This document shows, in pieces, positions 9,400-21,339 of a DNA stretch of 64,000 nucleotides. This DNA is from Polynucleobacter necessarius. Its GTDB lineage: Bacteria; Pseudomonadota; Gammaproteobacteria; Burkholderiales; Burkholderiaceae. Position numbers and translations under genes: made by a program. The stretch is taken from the NCBI GenBank assembly GCA_900095165.1, contig LT606947.1:1608309-1672308 (forward strand). Direction: 5' to 3'. Position 1 is the first letter of the stretch, and each line of letters opens with the position of its first letter. The notes under the pieces are model-generated. The model was not told the origin of the DNA and made no database searches. It saw only the letters and a list, made by a program, of their open reading frames with translations.

Positions 9400-9918
9400 A
9401 TGGCAAAAATGCAAAACAAGATGCAAAACGAAGAACGTGATGACGGTCTTCGCGAGAAGATGATTGCTGTTAATCGTGTAACTAAAGTGGTTAAGGGTGG
9501 TCGTATTCTCGGGTTCGCTGCACTCACTGTAGTTGGCGATGGCGATGGTCGTATCGGCATGGGTAAAGGCAAATCAAAAGAAGTTCCAGTTGCTGTTCAA
9601 AAAGCAATGGATGAAGCACGTCGCAAGATGATCAAAGTTTCCTTACGTAAAGGTACTTTGCAACACACTGTGATTGGTAAGCATGGCGCGTCACGCGTGA
9701 TGATTTCTCCAGCTAAAGACGGTACTGGCGTTATCGCTGGTGGCCCAATGCGCGCAATTTTCGATGTAATGGGTGTAACTAACGTTGTTGCTAAGTCACT
9801 TGGCTCAACAAACCCTTACAACATGGTTCGTGCAACGATTGATGGCTTGAGCAAGATGAGCACTCCTTCTGAAATTGCTGCTAAGCGCGGTAAGTCAGTT
9901 GAAGAGATTCTCGGCTAA
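9400..9918 (+). CDS. rpsE: 30S ribosomal protein S5
   Basis: S5 helps maintain decoding accuracy. The 172-residue protein has the double-stranded-RNA-binding-like N-terminal domain with [19 protein letters not shown] near residues 33-51, and a C-terminal domain with [13 protein letters not shown]. The extra Lys/Gln-rich N-terminal leader is short. Typical position in the spc operon. Confidence 0.98.
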   Translation: MAKMQNKMQNEERDDGLREKMIAVNRVTKVVKGGRILGFAALTVVGDGDGRIGMGKGKSKEVPVAVQKAMDEARRKMIKVSLRKGTLQHTVIGKHGASRVMISPAKDGTGVIAGGPMRAIFDVMGVTNVVAKSLGSTNPYNMVRATIDGLSKMSTPSEIAAKRGKSVEEILG

Positions 9919-9942
9919 GACCAAAAGATTAGGAATCTATAA

Positions 9943-10131
9943 ATGACAACATCTAACTCCAAAATCAAACTGCAATTAGTACGCAGCTTGATCGGCACAC
10001 GCGAAAGCCACCGTGCAACTGTTCGTGGTTTAGGCCTCGGACGTATCAATTCTGTTTCAGAATTGGAAGACACTCCAGCTGTTCTCGGAATGATTAATAA
10101 AGTTTCTTATCTAGTTAAAGTCATTGGCTAA
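9943..10131 (+). CDS. rpmD: 50S ribosomal protein L30
   Basis: L30 is a small large-subunit protein. The 62-residue product has the signature [10 protein letters not shown] near residue 9, followed by [13 protein letters not shown] and the C-terminal [10 protein letters not shown]. Normal bacterial length. Confidence 0.97.
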   Translation: MTTSNSKIKLQLVRSLIGTRESHRATVRGLGLGRINSVSELEDTPAVLGMINKVSYLVKVIG

Positions 10132-10158
10132 TAACTAGCAAGTAAATAGGCGAAGAAT

Positions 10159-10599
10159 ATGCAACTCAATACACTCAAACCCGCAGAGGGATCCAAGAAA
10201 AATCGTCGTCGCGTAGGTCGCGGCATCGGTTCGGGTCTTGGTAAAACTGCAGGCCGCGGTCACAAAGGTCAAAAGTCACGTTCCGGCGGATTCCACAAGG
10301 TTGGATTCGAGGGCGGTCAGATGCCTATGTACCGTCGTTTGCCAAAACGCGGTTTCGTGTCTTTGACACGTCGTCACGTTGGTCAAATCGCTTTGAATGA
10401 TTTAGCAAAAATCAACTTGCCAGAAGTAGACTTGTTGGTTTTGAGGGCTCACGGTTTTGCTGGTGAGCAAATCAACGCAGTTAAAGTAATTAAGACTGGT
10501 GAACTGTCAATTGCTGTAACCCTAAAAGGTATTACAGCAACTGCAGGTGCAAAAGCAGCTATCGAAGCAGCTGGCGGCAAATTGGTTGACTTGGTTTAA
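10159..10599 (+). CDS. rplO: 50S ribosomal protein L15
   Basis: L15 organises several 23S rRNA domains. The 146-residue protein has the long basic Gly-rich N-terminal extension ([20 protein letters not shown] near residues 19-38), the [18 protein letters not shown] motif, and a globular C-terminal half. It ends 16 bases before secY. Confidence 0.98.
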   Translation: MQLNTLKPAEGSKKNRRRVGRGIGSGLGKTAGRGHKGQKSRSGGFHKVGFEGGQMPMYRRLPKRGFVSLTRRHVGQIALNDLAKINLPEVDLLVLRAHGFAGEQINAVKVIKTGELSIAVTLKGITATAGAKAAIEAAGGKLVDLV

Positions 10600-10615
10600 T
10601 TAGCATTAGTAAACG

Positions 10616-11953
10616 ATGGCACTAGCACCTACCAACGCAGCAAATACTGCTCAATCAGGAAACAAGTTTGGCGAGTTACGTCAACGCTTGGTATTCCTGG
10701 TTTTGGCATTGCTCGTGTTTCGCTTAGGTGCACATATTCCTGTTCCAGGTATTGACCCTGACCAATTGGCTCAATTGTTCTCAGGTCAAAAAGATGGCAT
10801 CTTGGGAATGTTTAATCTATTCTCAGGTGGTGCTTTATCACGCTTTACAGTTTTTGCTTTAGGAATCATGCCGTACATCTCTGCGTCGATCATCATGCAG
10901 TTAATGACGATTGTTGTTCCTTCTCTGGAGTCTTTGAAAAAAGAAGGCCAATTAGGACAGCGCAAGATTACTCAGTACACCCGTTATGGCACTGTGTTCT
11001 TGGCAACATTCCAGGCATTGGGCATCTCAGTAGCGCTGCAGGCTCAACCAGGTTTGGTTATTAATCCTGGTTTGATGTTTAAACTCAACACAGTAGTTAC
11101 TTTAGTTACTGGCACGATGTTCCTGATGTGGCTGGGCGAGCAGATTACTGAGCGCGGTCTTGGCAACGGTATCTCTATTATTATTTTCGGCGGAATTGTT
11201 TCTGGCTTGCCAACTGCAATCGGCAGCTTGCTTGAATTAGTTCGTACCGGCTCCATGAATATTCTATCCGCATTACTTATCGCAGTGATTTGTATTGCAG
11301 TGACTTATTTTGTTGTATTCGTAGAGCGTGGTCAGCGCCGTATTTTGGTGAACTACGCTAAGCGTCAAGTTGGTAATAAGGTATATGGCGGCCAGTCTTC
11401 ATACTTCCCATTGAAGTTGAACATGGCTGGTGTTATCCCTCCAATTTTTGCTTCATCTATTATTTTGTTCCCTGCAACGATTGCTGGCTGGTTTACATCA
11501 GGCGAGCCAGGCAATATGTTCAGCAGAATTATTAAAGACTTGGCAGCAACATTGGCTCCAGGTCAGCCTGTCTACACAATTTTGTATGCAGCTGCCATTA
11601 TTTTCTTCTGCTTCTTCTACACAGCTTTGGTTTTCAACAGCCGTGAGACTGCAGATAACTTGAAGAAAAGCGGCGCCTTTGTTCCAGGTATCCGTCCTGG
11701 CGATCAGACTGGTCGTTATATCGACAAGATCTTGGTTCGTTTGACATTGGCTGGTGCAATTTATATGGTTTTGGTTTGCTTGTTGCCAGAATTCTTAGTT
11801 TTGAAGTACAACGTGCCATTCTATTTTGGCGGTACTTCATTGTTGATTATTGTCGTTGTTGCAATGGATTTCATGACTCAAGTTCAGTCATTCGTAATGC
11901 AACAACAATATGGTTCTTTGATGAAAAAAGCTAACTTTAAGATGAGCGCTTAA
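10616..11953 (+). CDS. secY: Preprotein translocase subunit SecY
   Basis: SecY is the channel of the Sec translocon in the inner membrane. The 445-residue protein has about ten hydrophobic segments. Recognisable motifs are [14 protein letters not shown] (transmembrane segment 2), [12 protein letters not shown] near residue 185, and the cytoplasmic loop with ERGQRRI near residue 240 that contacts SecA and the ribosome. Its position at the end of the spc operon is conserved. Confidence 0.98.
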   Translation: MALAPTNAANTAQSGNKFGELRQRLVFLVLALLVFRLGAHIPVPGIDPDQLAQLFSGQKDGILGMFNLFSGGALSRFTVFALGIMPYISASIIMQLMTIVVPSLESLKKEGQLGQRKITQYTRYGTVFLATFQALGISVALQAQPGLVINPGLMFKLNTVVTLVTGTMFLMWLGEQITERGLGNGISIIIFGGIVSGLPTAIGSLLELVRTGSMNILSALLIAVICIAVTYFVVFVERGQRRILVNYAKRQVGNKVYGGQSSYFPLKLNMAGVIPPIFASSIILFPATIAGWFTSGEPGNMFSRIIKDLAATLAPGQPVYTILYAAAIIFFCFFYTALVFNSRETADNLKKSGAFVPGIRPGDQTGRYIDKILVRLTLAGAIYMVLVCLLPEFLVLKYNVPFYFGGTSLLIIVVVAMDFMTQVQSFVMQQQYGSLMKKANFKMSA

Positions 11954-11957
11954 CCGA

Positions 11958-12176
11958 ATGTCTAAAGACGATGTAATTCAGATGGCGGGAGAAATTATTG
12001 AGAATTTGCCGAACGCAATGTTTCGCGTGAAGCTAGAGAACGGACATGTGGTTCTAGGGCACATTTCTGGAAAGATGAGGATGCATTACATCCGCATTCT
12101 TCCAGGAGATAAGGTGACGGTGGAGATGACTCCTTACGACCTGACGCGCGCCAGAATTATTTTCCGAGCGAAGTAA
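11958..12176 (+). CDS. infA: Translation initiation factor IF-1
   Basis: IF-1 is an OB-fold protein occupying the A site during initiation. The 72-residue protein has [23 protein letters not shown] arranged as in the family, with [13 protein letters not shown] after it. It starts 4 bases after the secY stop, suggesting translational coupling, and lies between secY and rpmJ as in other Burkholderiales. Confidence 0.97.
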   Translation: MSKDDVIQMAGEIIENLPNAMFRVKLENGHVVLGHISGKMRMHYIRILPGDKVTVEMTPYDLTRARIIFRAK

Positions 12177-12210
12177 GGATTAAGTAGCACATATTTTTTA
12201 GAGGTGAGTT

Positions 12211-12327
12211 ATGAAAGTTTTGGCATCCGTTAAGTGTATTTGCAGAAATTGCAAGATCATTAAGCGCAAACGCGTTGTGCGTGTGATCTGTTCTTCAGAC
12301 GCACGTCATAAGCAGCGTCAAGGCTGA
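12211..12327 (+). CDS. rpmJ: 50S ribosomal protein L36
   Basis: L36 is the smallest ribosomal protein, 38 residues here ([15 protein letters not shown] at the start). A zinc-ribbon arrangement is present: C11-x2-C14, then C27 and H33, with the typical end HKQRQG. GAGGTGAG precedes the ATG. It links the spc part to the alpha operon. Confidence 0.95.
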   Translation: MKVLASVKCICRNCKIIKRKRVVRVICSSDARHKQRQG

Positions 12328-12351
12328 TCTGGTTAATTAAGAGGAAATCTC

Positions 12352-12717
12352 ATGGCACGTATCGCTGGGGTAAATATCCCAAATCATCAACATACTGTTA
12401 TCGGTTTAACAGCAATTTTTGGCATTGGCACAACACGTGCTCGCAAAATTTGTGAAACCACAGGTGTTGCTATCGACAAAAAAGTTAAAGATCTTACTGA
12501 CGGTGACTTGGAAAAGTTGCGTGATGAAGTAGGTAAGTTCATCACTGAGGGTGATCTTCGTCGTGAAGTAACGATGAGCATCAAGCGTTTGATGGACTTA
12601 GGCTGCTATCGTGGCGTTCGTCATCGTAAGGGCTTGCCTGTACGTGGTCAACGTACTAAGACTAATGCGCGTACCCGCAAGGGCCCACGTAAGTCTGGTG
12701 TGCAACTTAAGAAATAA
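12352..12717 (+). CDS. rpsM: 30S ribosomal protein S13
   Basis: S13 forms intersubunit bridges and touches P-site tRNA. The 121-residue protein starts [10 protein letters not shown], has [11 protein letters not shown] near residue 24 (helix-two-turn-helix), and ends in a basic tail with [15 protein letters not shown]. First gene of the alpha operon. Confidence 0.98.
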   Translation: MARIAGVNIPNHQHTVIGLTAIFGIGTTRARKICETTGVAIDKKVKDLTDGDLEKLRDEVGKFITEGDLRREVTMSIKRLMDLGCYRGVRHRKGLPVRGQRTKTNARTRKGPRKSGVQLKK

Positions 12718-12735
12718 TCAAGAAAGTTTATTGAC

Positions 12736-13143
12736 ATGGCAAAACAACAATCCGCTTCTGCAGCTTCACAGCGCGCACGTAAGAAGGTTAAAAAGAACGT
12801 TGCTGACGGTATTGCACACGTTCACGCTTCTTTTAATAACACCATTATTACGATCACTGATCGCCAAGGTAATGCGCTTTCATGGGCAACATCTGGTGGC
12901 CAGGGTTTCAAGGGTTCACGTAAATCAACACCTTTTGCTGCTCAGGTAGCTGCTGAAGTTGCTGGTAAAACAGCCATTGAATGCGGTATCAAGAATTTGG
13001 AAGTTCAGATCAAAGGCCCAGGCCCAGGTCGTGAATCAGCAGTTCGTGCATTGAACTCATTGGGTATCAAGATTACTGAGATTCAAGACGTAACTCCACT
13101 TCCACATAACGGTTGTCGTCCTCCTAAGCATCGTCGTATCTAA
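12736..13143 (+). CDS. rpsK: 30S ribosomal protein S11
   Basis: S11 lies on the 30S platform and interacts with mRNA near the Shine-Dalgarno helix. The 135-residue protein contains [19 protein letters not shown] near residues 30-48 and the C-terminal signature [18 protein letters not shown] 119-base spacer with a hairpin follows. Confidence 0.98.
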   Translation: MAKQQSASAASQRARKKVKKNVADGIAHVHASFNNTIITITDRQGNALSWATSGGQGFKGSRKSTPFAAQVAAEVAGKTAIECGIKNLEVQIKGPGPGRESAVRALNSLGIKITEIQDVTPLPHNGCRPPKHRRI

Positions 13144-13196
13144 GCTTGGAAGTTGGCAGTACAACAGTTTTAGTAGTTTTTTTATTAAAGCCCACT

Positions 13197-13220
13197 GTTC
13201 GCCTGATTTAAAAGGCGAAC
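13197..13220 (+). promoter_or_regulatory. Hairpin in the rpsK-rpsD spacer
   Basis: GTTCGCCT at 13197-13204 pairs perfectly with AGGCGAAC at 13213-13220 around an 8-base loop. It lies 42 bases before the rpsD start. S4 is a known repressor of the alpha operon in other bacteria, so a leader role is possible. The target structure in E. coli is upstream of rpsM, so this is only a suggestion. Confidence 0.4.
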
Positions 13221-13262
13221 TCACCGCCGGTCGTAAGGCTGCGGCAAAGAAAGGAAAGCATC

Positions 13263-13886
13263 GTGGCACGTTACTTAGGGCCTAAGGCCAAATTAGCGCG
13301 TCGGGAAGGTACCGACTTATTTTTAAAGAGCGCACGTCGTGCCCTGTCAGACAAGTGCAAGTTAGATGCTAAGCCTGGTCAACATGGTCGTACATCTGGC
13401 TCAAGAACATCTGATTACGGTAATCAATTGCGTGAAAAGCAAAAGGTTAAGTGTATCTATGGCGTATTAGAGCGTCAATTCCGTCGTTACTTCGCAGAAG
13501 CTGAGCGTCGTAAGGGCAACACTGGTGAAACATTGCTCCAGTTGCTTGAGTCACGTTTAGACAACGTGGTGTATCGCATGGGCTTTGGTTCTACTCGTGC
13601 TGAAGCGCGTCAATTGGTTTCTCATTGCGCAATTTTGCTCAATGGTAGTCCAGTAAACATTCCATCAATCCAGCTTAAGCCTGGTGATGTAGTGGCGATT
13701 CGCGAAAAGGCGAAGAAGCAAGCGCGTATTACAGAATCACTCAATTTGGTTGGACAAATGGCAGCTGTTACTTGGGTTTCAGTTGACGCAGCCAAGCTCG
13801 AGGGAACATTTAAGCAAGTGCCTGACCGTGAAGACATTAGCGGCGAAATTAATGAAAGTTTGATCGTCGAATTGTATTCACGCTAA
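13263..13886 (+). CDS. rpsD: 30S ribosomal protein S4
   Basis: S4 nucleates 30S assembly and can act in antitermination. It starts with GTG; GAAAGGAAAG lies upstream. The 207-residue protein begins [16 protein letters not shown] and contains the S4 RNA-binding domain (about residues 95-160, with [23 protein letters not shown]). The full bacterial length is preserved. Confidence 0.98.
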   Translation: MARYLGPKAKLARREGTDLFLKSARRALSDKCKLDAKPGQHGRTSGSRTSDYGNQLREKQKVKCIYGVLERQFRRYFAEAERRKGNTGETLLQLLESRLDNVVYRMGFGSTRAEARQLVSHCAILLNGSPVNIPSIQLKPGDVVAIREKAKKQARITESLNLVGQMAAVTWVSVDAAKLEGTFKQVPDREDISGEINESLIVELYSR

Positions 13887-13908
13887 TTAGCACCCTCAAG
13901 GAAAAAAT

Positions 13909-14889
13909 ATGCAAACAAATTTGCTCAAGCCAAAAATTATTTCTGTTGAAGCGCTTACCACCAACCAAGCTAAGGTTGTTATGGAGCCGTTCGAGCGTGG
14001 CTATGGCCACACACTCGGCAATGCATTACGTCGCGTTTTGTTGTCCTCGATGGTTGGTTATGCGCCAACTGAAGTAGCAATTGCAGGTGTTGTTCATGAA
14101 TACTCCACATTAGATGGAGTTCAAGAGGACGTAGTTAATCTTTTGTTGAACCTCAAAGGTATCGTATTTAAGTTGCAGTCACGTGACGAAGTTACTATCA
14201 ATTTGCGCAAAGAAGGTCCAGGCGTTGTTACCGCAAAAGATATCGATTTGCCACATGATGTAGAAATCATTAACCCTGATCACGTTATTGCTCACTTGTC
14301 AGCTGATGGCAAGTTGGATATGCAGATCAAGGTTGAAAAAGGCCGTGGCTATGTGCCAGGCAATATGCGTCAATACCATGACGAAGCTACCAAGATTATT
14401 GGTCGCATCGTATTGGATGCCTCATTTAGCCCGATAAGCCGTGTTAGCTATGCTGTTGAGTCTGCTCGTGTTGAGCAACGTACCGACCTCGATCGTCTCG
14501 TAATGACAATCGAAACAAACGGTGTGTTATCTCCTGAAGAGACGATTCGTCAAGCCGCTACCATTTTGGTTGATCAGTTAGTTGTATTCGCAGCCCTTGA
14601 AAGCAGCGAAGTTTCTGGTGATCTAGCACCAAGCCGCTCTTCAATGGTTGATCCAATGTTGATGCGTCCGGTTGATGATCTCGAACTCACAGTCCGCTCT
14701 GCAAACTGCTTGAAAGCTGAGAACATTTACTACATCGGTGACTTGATTCAACGTACAGAGAATGAATTGTTGAAGACGCCTAATTTAGGTCGTAAGTCTT
14801 TGAATGAAATCAAAGATGTATTGGCGGCTCGTGGCTTAAGTCTTGGCATGAAACTCGAAAGCTGGCCTTCAGCTAACCTCGAGAAATAA
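13909..14889 (+). CDS. rpoA: RNA polymerase alpha subunit
   Basis: The alpha dimer is the scaffold for RNA polymerase assembly and contacts UP elements and activators. The 326-residue protein has the N-terminal domain with [19 protein letters not shown] near residues 29-47 and a C-terminal domain (about residues 250-315) with [14 protein letters not shown] and [14 protein letters not shown], the helix-hairpin DNA-binding part. Location between rpsD and rplQ is canonical. Confidence 0.98.
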   Translation: MQTNLLKPKIISVEALTTNQAKVVMEPFERGYGHTLGNALRRVLLSSMVGYAPTEVAIAGVVHEYSTLDGVQEDVVNLLLNLKGIVFKLQSRDEVTINLRKEGPGVVTAKDIDLPHDVEIINPDHVIAHLSADGKLDMQIKVEKGRGYVPGNMRQYHDEATKIIGRIVLDASFSPISRVSYAVESARVEQRTDLDRLVMTIETNGVLSPEETIRQAATILVDQLVVFAALESSEVSGDLAPSRSSMVDPMLMRPVDDLELTVRSANCLKAENIYYIGDLIQRTENELLKTPNLGRKSLNEIKDVLAARGLSLGMKLESWPSANLEK

Positions 14890-14905
14890 TTAGAAAGGAA
14901 GCATC

Positions 14906-15298
14906 ATGCGTCACGGAAACGGCTTACGCAAACTAAACAGAACATCATCACATCGCTTGGCGATGCTGCGCAATATGTCCAATTCACTTTTGGAGCACGA
15001 AGTGATTAAAACCACTTTGCCAAAAGCAAAAGAATTGCGCATGGTTGTTGAGCCTTTGATTACCTTGGGTAAAAAAGATAACTTAGCAAACCGTCGCTTA
15101 GCATTCAATCGCACACGTGATCGCGATATCGTGACCAAACTCTTTACAGAGCTCGGCCCACGTTACGCAACTCGTCTAGGTGGCTACCTTCGGATTTTGA
15201 AGTTTGGCTTCCGTCATGGTGACAATGCACCTATGGCTTTGGTTGAGTTAGTTGATCGCTCAGAAGTTGAAGAAACAGCAGTAGCTGAAGAGGCTTAA
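14906..15298 (+). CDS. rplQ: 50S ribosomal protein L17
   Basis: L17 is a large-subunit protein near the tunnel exit. The 130-residue product starts [17 protein letters not shown] and contains [13 protein letters not shown] and [20 protein letters not shown]. It is the last gene of the ribosomal cluster. An intrinsic terminator follows within 20 bases. Confidence 0.98.
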   Translation: MRHGNGLRKLNRTSSHRLAMLRNMSNSLLEHEVIKTTLPKAKELRMVVEPLITLGKKDNLANRRLAFNRTRDRDIVTKLFTELGPRYATRLGGYLRILKFGFRHGDNAPMALVELVDRSEVEETAVAEEA

Positions 15299-15314
15299 GT
15301 CCTTTAGCAAGATT

Positions 15315-15342
15315 AAAAGCCAGGCTGCGGTCTGGCTTTTTT
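15315..15342 (+). terminator. Intrinsic terminator of the ribosomal super-cluster
   Basis: AAAAGCCAG at 15315-15323 pairs with CTGGCTTTT at 15332-15340, and T residues continue to 15342. It lies 16 bases after the rplQ stop and fits a rho-independent terminator. Confidence 0.88.
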
Positions 15343-15366
15343 CATTTACACGGTTATAAATACACC

Positions 15367-15699
15367 ATGACCCTAGAAAAATCTGCCGAGCTCCTAATCG
15401 TCGTCACCAGCTTTTCATCACTTGTAGATGCAAAGAAAATGGCGCATCAATTAATTGAAAGTCGTCTGGCTGCCTGCGTACAAATTCGGGATGGTGTGCA
15501 ATCCATTTATCGATGGGAAGGCAAAATTTGCGATGCAAATGAAGTTCAATTGTCAGCAAAGACAGTTGCAGATAAATGGGTAGATATTTCTAATTTCATC
15601 ACAAGTCATCACCCTTATGAGTTGCCAGAGGTGATTGCCTATGCTCCTAAAAAATATGAAGCGCTGTATGGCAAGTGGGTTCAGGCCGAAGTAAAGTGA
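15367..15699 (+). CDS. cutA: CutA-type divalent cation tolerance protein
   Basis: CutA proteins are small trimeric cytosolic proteins linked to copper tolerance; the biochemical role is unclear. The 110-residue product has the family pattern: SRLAACVQIRDGVQSIYRWEGKI near residues 32-54, EVQLSAKT, and HPYELPEVIAYAPKKYEALYGKW at the C-terminus. It starts 25 bases after the ribosomal terminator and ends 5 bases before the dsbD start, so the two are probably cotranscribed. In many proteobacteria cutA neighbours dsbD, as here. Confidence 0.9.
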   Translation: MTLEKSAELLIVVTSFSSLVDAKKMAHQLIESRLAACVQIRDGVQSIYRWEGKICDANEVQLSAKTVADKWVDISNFITSHHPYELPEVIAYAPKKYEALYGKWVQAEVK

Positions 15700-15704
15700 G
15701 TCCC

Positions 15705-17378
15705 ATGAGATTGATTAATAAATTCATCCCGGCGGTAGTTGCACTCTTTATCCTTGTTGGCAATGCTCTTGCGGCCCCAGTTTTTCTTTCTCCTGAGAAA
15801 GCATTTCAGGCTGAAGCAACATGGGTAGTGAATACGAATGACATCGAGTTAGAGATTTTTCCGGCTAAGGGTTATTACATCTATCAAGAATCCCTGCATT
15901 TCAAGATGGGCTCAGAGCCCAGTAAATTAGGGCTTGTAAAGGCATCACTCCCTGCTGGGGTTGAAAAGTACGATGAAACTTTTCAAAAGAAAATGCAGAT
16001 TTACAAGCAAGTATTTCTTATTACTCTAGATAAAAAAGCGGAAGCGGGAAAGCCGTTTTACCTGGAGCTGGAATTACAAGGCTGTGCTGAAGCGGGAATT
16101 TGTTATCCACCCATGACCCTAAAATTTTTACTTGCAGGCCCTGGTGTAAAAGCTGGAGCCATTCCGGAAATGCTGGATGGGGTTACCGTAAGTTTGACTC
16201 CAAAAAAAGAATTGATCTTAATAGATGTATGGCGTGAGCGTGATGATGTTAATGCCATAAGTCGATTCTTAGAAAGCACACCAACTGGATATCTTTTTCT
16301 GGCCTTTCTTGTGCTGGGGCTAGCGCTGGCGTTCACTCCCTGTGTTTTACCGATGCTGCCCATTATGTCTAGTGTTGTGTTTGGAACGCAGGGTAAGCGG
16401 TCCATCAATAAGGGCCGTGCAAGCTTATTGGCGGTGGCATATGTGCTTGGTATGGCCTGTGTTTATGCTTTGGCTGGAGTTTTGATGGCTGCCTTAGGTG
16501 GAAGCGTCCAAAGAGCTCTACAGAGCCCTGTAGCGCTGGTTTGGTTTGCATTATTGCTACTAGCCTTATCAGGCAGCTTATTTGGCCTATATGAGCTCAG
16601 AATGCCCCAATCTTGGCAGCAAAAGATAGATCAATTAGCAGGGCGCCACAAGGGCGGCAGTTTTGCGGGCGCCTTTGCTCTGGGCGGAATTTCTACATTA
16701 GTTGCTAGCCCTTGTATTACTGCCCCTTTAGCTGGAGTACTCGCTTTCATTGCCCAAACGGGCTCAATGAGCTTGGGGGCAGGCCTCCTCTTTGTAATGG
16801 CTTTGGGTATGGGCTTGCCACTCCTCTTTATTGCTATTGAAGCGCGCATCCTCATTCCATCAGCTGGCATTTGGATGGTTTGGTTGCAAAGAACATTGGG
16901 TGTTTTATTGGTAGCAACTGCAGCTTGGATTGCTTCACCCTTATTACAAAGTGGTGGCGAAGTTGGTAGCAAGGTGATCTCTAATGGTCAGCGCCAGCAT
17001 CGAATAGGAGGCGTTAATTTTGCTGTGATTGAATCTAACGCGCAGTTAGAGCAATTTTTGGCCAAAGCAAAAGAGCAAAAGAAATTAGTGCTCTTAGATT
17101 TTTATGCAGACTGGTGTATTTCTTGTAAAGAGATGGAAGTTAATGCTTTCGCAAATCCTGAAGTGAATCAAGAGCTGCAGAAATTTGTTTTACTGCAAGC
17201 CGACGTTACAAAGAATAGCCCTGAGAATCAGGCTTTATTGAAGCGCTTTGGATTATTTGGCCCACCAGGAATTTTGATCTTTGATCTCAATTCAGGGGAA
17301 TTAAAAGATCAGCGTGTAATTGGCTACATGCCGCCACAGCGTTTTGTCGAGCGCTTGAAAAAAGCACTGGCAAATTAA
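15705..17378 (+). CDS. dsbD: Thiol:disulfide interchange protein DsbD
   Basis: DsbD carries electrons from cytoplasmic thioredoxin through the inner membrane to periplasmic DsbC/DsbE-type proteins. Starting at MRLINKFIP the protein is 557 residues. Residues 1-24 form a signal peptide. The alpha domain has Cys127 and Cys133 in GCAEAGICYPP. The membrane core has Cys213 (FTPCVLPM) and Cys337 (ASPCITAPL). The C-terminal thioredoxin domain has C471-x2-C474 in WCISCK. All six redox cysteines are thus present. An in-frame ATG at 15675 overlaps cutA and is less likely. Confidence 0.95.
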   Translation: MRLINKFIPAVVALFILVGNALAAPVFLSPEKAFQAEATWVVNTNDIELEIFPAKGYYIYQESLHFKMGSEPSKLGLVKASLPAGVEKYDETFQKKMQIYKQVFLITLDKKAEAGKPFYLELELQGCAEAGICYPPMTLKFLLAGPGVKAGAIPEMLDGVTVSLTPKKELILIDVWRERDDVNAISRFLESTPTGYLFLAFLVLGLALAFTPCVLPMLPIMSSVVFGTQGKRSINKGRASLLAVAYVLGMACVYALAGVLMAALGGSVQRALQSPVALVWFALLLLALSGSLFGLYELRMPQSWQQKIDQLAGRHKGGSFAGAFALGGISTLVASPCITAPLAGVLAFIAQTGSMSLGAGLLFVMALGMGLPLLFIAIEARILIPSAGIWMVWLQRTLGVLLVATAAWIASPLLQSGGEVGSKVISNGQRQHRIGGVNFAVIESNAQLEQFLAKAKEQKKLVLLDFYADWCISCKEMEVNAFANPEVNQELQKFVLLQADVTKNSPENQALLKRFGLFGPPGILIFDLNSGELKDQRVIGYMPPQRFVERLKKALAN

Positions 17379-17387
17379 ATTAATTTG

Positions 17388-17417
17388 AGACTGAATAAGT
17401 TTTTAATTATTCAGTCT
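17388..17417. terminator. Inverted repeat between convergent dsbD and hemB
   Basis: AGACTGAATAA at 17388-17398 pairs perfectly with TTATTCAGTCT at 17407-17417 around an 8-base loop, between the converging ends of dsbD and hemB. Neither side has a strong T-run, so termination efficiency is uncertain. Confidence 0.5.
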
Positions 17418-17428
17418 TGATCATCAAT

Positions 17429-19097
<1,669 letters not shown>

Positions 19098-19211
19098 GTC
19101 CAGAAGCTATTGTAAAATCACGCAAAATCATGAAATATCTCATGGTGTTGGGTAAAAGGTTGTAAAAGTAGAGCCCAAACACTTTTAGGAATTTTTGCCA
19201 AGGTAAACATA

Positions 19212-19946
19212 ATGCGTCAAACCTCTCAAATCTCCAAATTAACTAGCGTAAGCGCTAGCCTAGCCGCTGGCTTATTGCTGGCAATGACCAGCTTCTCCGG
19301 CCTGGTTAGTGCTGCAGATCCTGCGCCTGCTGCTGCCCCGATGGCGGAAACTGCTGCTAAGCCAGTTGTTCCAGGCAAGCCTAAGGTCGATCCTGCCGTT
19401 AGTGAAGCGCTTTACTCTAACGGCGATGCTAGCCGTGGCGTTACTGCCTGCTTGACTTGCCATGGCCCTAAGGGTCAAAGCGCGACTGCTACTTGGCCTA
19501 AGTTGTCTGCTCAGCATGCAGCATATACAGCCAAGCAGTTAAAGAACTTCAAAGACGGCACTCGTGCTAATCCAGTCATGATGGGAATGGCCGCCACCTT
19601 AACTGAGCAAGATATGAATAATATTTCTGCTTATTTGGCTAGACAGCCAGTGTCACAGGGTGTTGCTCAAAACAAAGACACCATTGAATTAGGTCAAAGC
19701 ATTTACCGTGGCGGTATCGCTGCTAAAGGCGTTCCAGCATGTGCAGCATGTCATAGTCCAACTGGTGCTGGCATTCCTTCGCAGTACCCACGTGTGGGTG
19801 GACAGTGGGCTGAGTACAACGCTGCTCAGTTACTCGCTTTCCGCGAAGGTACTCGTAAAAATAGCAGTCAGATGACAACGATCGCAACTAAGCTTTCTGA
19901 TCAAGAAATGAAAGCTGTTGCTGATTACATGGCGGGCTTGCATTAA
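19212..19946 (+). CDS. Dihaem cytochrome c, c4-like
   Basis: A periplasmic electron carrier. The 244-residue protein has a hydrophobic signal segment (about 12-35, cleavage likely after VSAA), an Ala/Pro-rich linker, and two CxxCH haem sites at C80-C83-H84 and C177-C180-H181. Each is followed by the class I cytochrome fold with a Met in the second half. The two-domain layout and length suit cytochrome c4. It stands alone, diverging from engB, with an intrinsic terminator 25 bases downstream. Confidence 0.9.
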   Translation: MRQTSQISKLTSVSASLAAGLLLAMTSFSGLVSAADPAPAAAPMAETAAKPVVPGKPKVDPAVSEALYSNGDASRGVTACLTCHGPKGQSATATWPKLSAQHAAYTAKQLKNFKDGTRANPVMMGMAATLTEQDMNNISAYLARQPVSQGVAQNKDTIELGQSIYRGGIAAKGVPACAACHSPTGAGIPSQYPRVGGQWAEYNAAQLLAFREGTRKNSSQMTTIATKLSDQEMKAVADYMAGLH

Positions 19947-19965
19947 TAGCCACGTTCAGTACAAA

Positions 19966-19997
19966 ACAAAAACCCCGCTGAAGTAGCGGGGTTTTTT
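19966..19997. terminator. Bidirectional intrinsic terminator
   Basis: AACCCCGCT at 19971-19979 pairs with AGCGGGGTT at 19985-19993 around GAAGT. T residues continue to 19997 on the + strand and an A-run precedes the stem, giving a T-run on the minus strand. It can end both the cytochrome c transcript and the lysA transcript. Confidence 0.88.
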
Positions 19998-20040
19998 ATT
20001 GCCTGAAAATTTACCAGGCCAAACACATTGTTTACTAAAT

Positions 20041-21339
20041 TTAGTTTGGAAGGATAGTTTCACTAGCAAAGAGATCGGCAACATTTTCACGGGCACGAAT
20101 AACATAGGCATTCTTACCGTCAACCATAATCTCAGCAGGTTTTGGTCTAGTGTTGTAATTAGATGCCATTACAAAACCATAAGCACCAGCAGACAGAATA
20201 GCTAGCAGATCACCTTCTTCAACTGCAAGCTTGCGGTCTCTTCCGAGCCAGTCACCAGATTCACACACGGGCCCAACGATGTCATAAGTAGAGCTTGTAA
20301 CTTGTTTAGTTTGGACTGGAACAATGCCGTGATAAGCCTCGTAAAGGGCTGGACGCATTAACTCTGTCATTGCTGCATCCACAATACAAAAGTTTTTCTC
20401 AGCGCCAGGCTTGAGATATTCCACTTGAGTCAGCAGCACGCCAGCATTGCCTACCAAGGATCTGCCGGGCTCTAAGACTACATCGAGATGCGCAAAGCCA
20501 CGTTCAGCAACTCGATTGAGTAAGGTGTTGGTGAACTCAGTAATGTCAGGCGGATTATCCTCGCCATAAGAAATCCCAAGGCCACCGCCTAAATCGAGAT
20601 GATGAATCTCAATACCTTTTTTTTTCAATTGAGCAACTAACTCAAGTACTTTATCAAGCGCATCAAGGTAGGGTGCAGTGGTGGTGATTTGTGAGCCAAT
20701 ATGGCAATCAATACCAACCACATCAATTTGTGAAAGTAGGGCAGCTTCACGATACGTTTTTAGAACCTCGTGATAAGCAATGCCAAATTTATTTCCTTTT
20801 AATCCAGTAGATATATAGAGATGTGTTTGTGCGTCCACATCGGGATTCACGCGCAAAGAAATTGGGGCGCGGCAATTGAGTTTTGCAGCAACGCGGTTAA
20901 TTTGATGTAGTTCGGCAATCGATTCCACATTGATGCATTTAACACCTGCCTGCAATGCTTGGGCAATTTCAATGGCGGATTTACCAACACCTGCAAATAC
21001 CAAACTCTTTGGATATGCGTCAACTGCCAGTGCACGAGCTAACTCACCACCGCTGACTAAGTCAAAGCCGGAGCCTAATTTTTTAAAGCAATCAATCACC
21101 GCTAAGTTACTATTCGCTTTCATCGCGTAGTGGACACGAGCTCGTCGCTTACCAGAGGAATCTAGACAAGCTTTGTCATAGGCTTGATATGCCTCGGTTA
21201 AAGCTTTTTTGCTATAGACATACAAAGGCGTGCCAAACTCTTTTGCCAAATCTGACAAAGGAATTTCTTCTGCATACCATTTGCCATTGCGTTCTGTAAA
21301 TCCAGCTAGGTCAGGGAGTGGAATTGCTTTACTTGTCAT
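20041..21339 (-). CDS. lysA: Diaminopimelate decarboxylase
   Basis: LysA makes L-lysine from meso-diaminopimelate. The 432-residue PLP enzyme of fold type III has the cofactor Lys74 in VHYAMKANSN, SGFDLVSGGEL near residue 93, CHIGSQI, and the substrate-loop EPGRSLVGNAG. The CESGDWLG motif supplies the Cys that acts across the dimer. It overlaps the lptM-like gene by 4 bases and is probably cotranscribed with it. Confidence 0.96.
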   Translation of the reverse strand: MTSKAIPLPDLAGFTERNGKWYAEEIPLSDLAKEFGTPLYVYSKKALTEAYQAYDKACLDSSGKRRARVHYAMKANSNLAVIDCFKKLGSGFDLVSGGELARALAVDAYPKSLVFAGVGKSAIEIAQALQAGVKCINVESIAELHQINRVAAKLNCRAPISLRVNPDVDAQTHLYISTGLKGNKFGIAYHEVLKTYREAALLSQIDVVGIDCHIGSQITTTAPYLDALDKVLELVAQLKKKGIEIHHLDLGGGLGISYGEDNPPDITEFTNTLLNRVAERGFAHLDVVLEPGRSLVGNAGVLLTQVEYLKPGAEKNFCIVDAAMTELMRPALYEAYHGIVPVQTKQVTSSTYDIVGPVCESGDWLGRDRKLAVEEGDLLAILSAGAYGFVMASNYNTRPKPAEIMVDGKNAYVIRARENVADLFASETILPN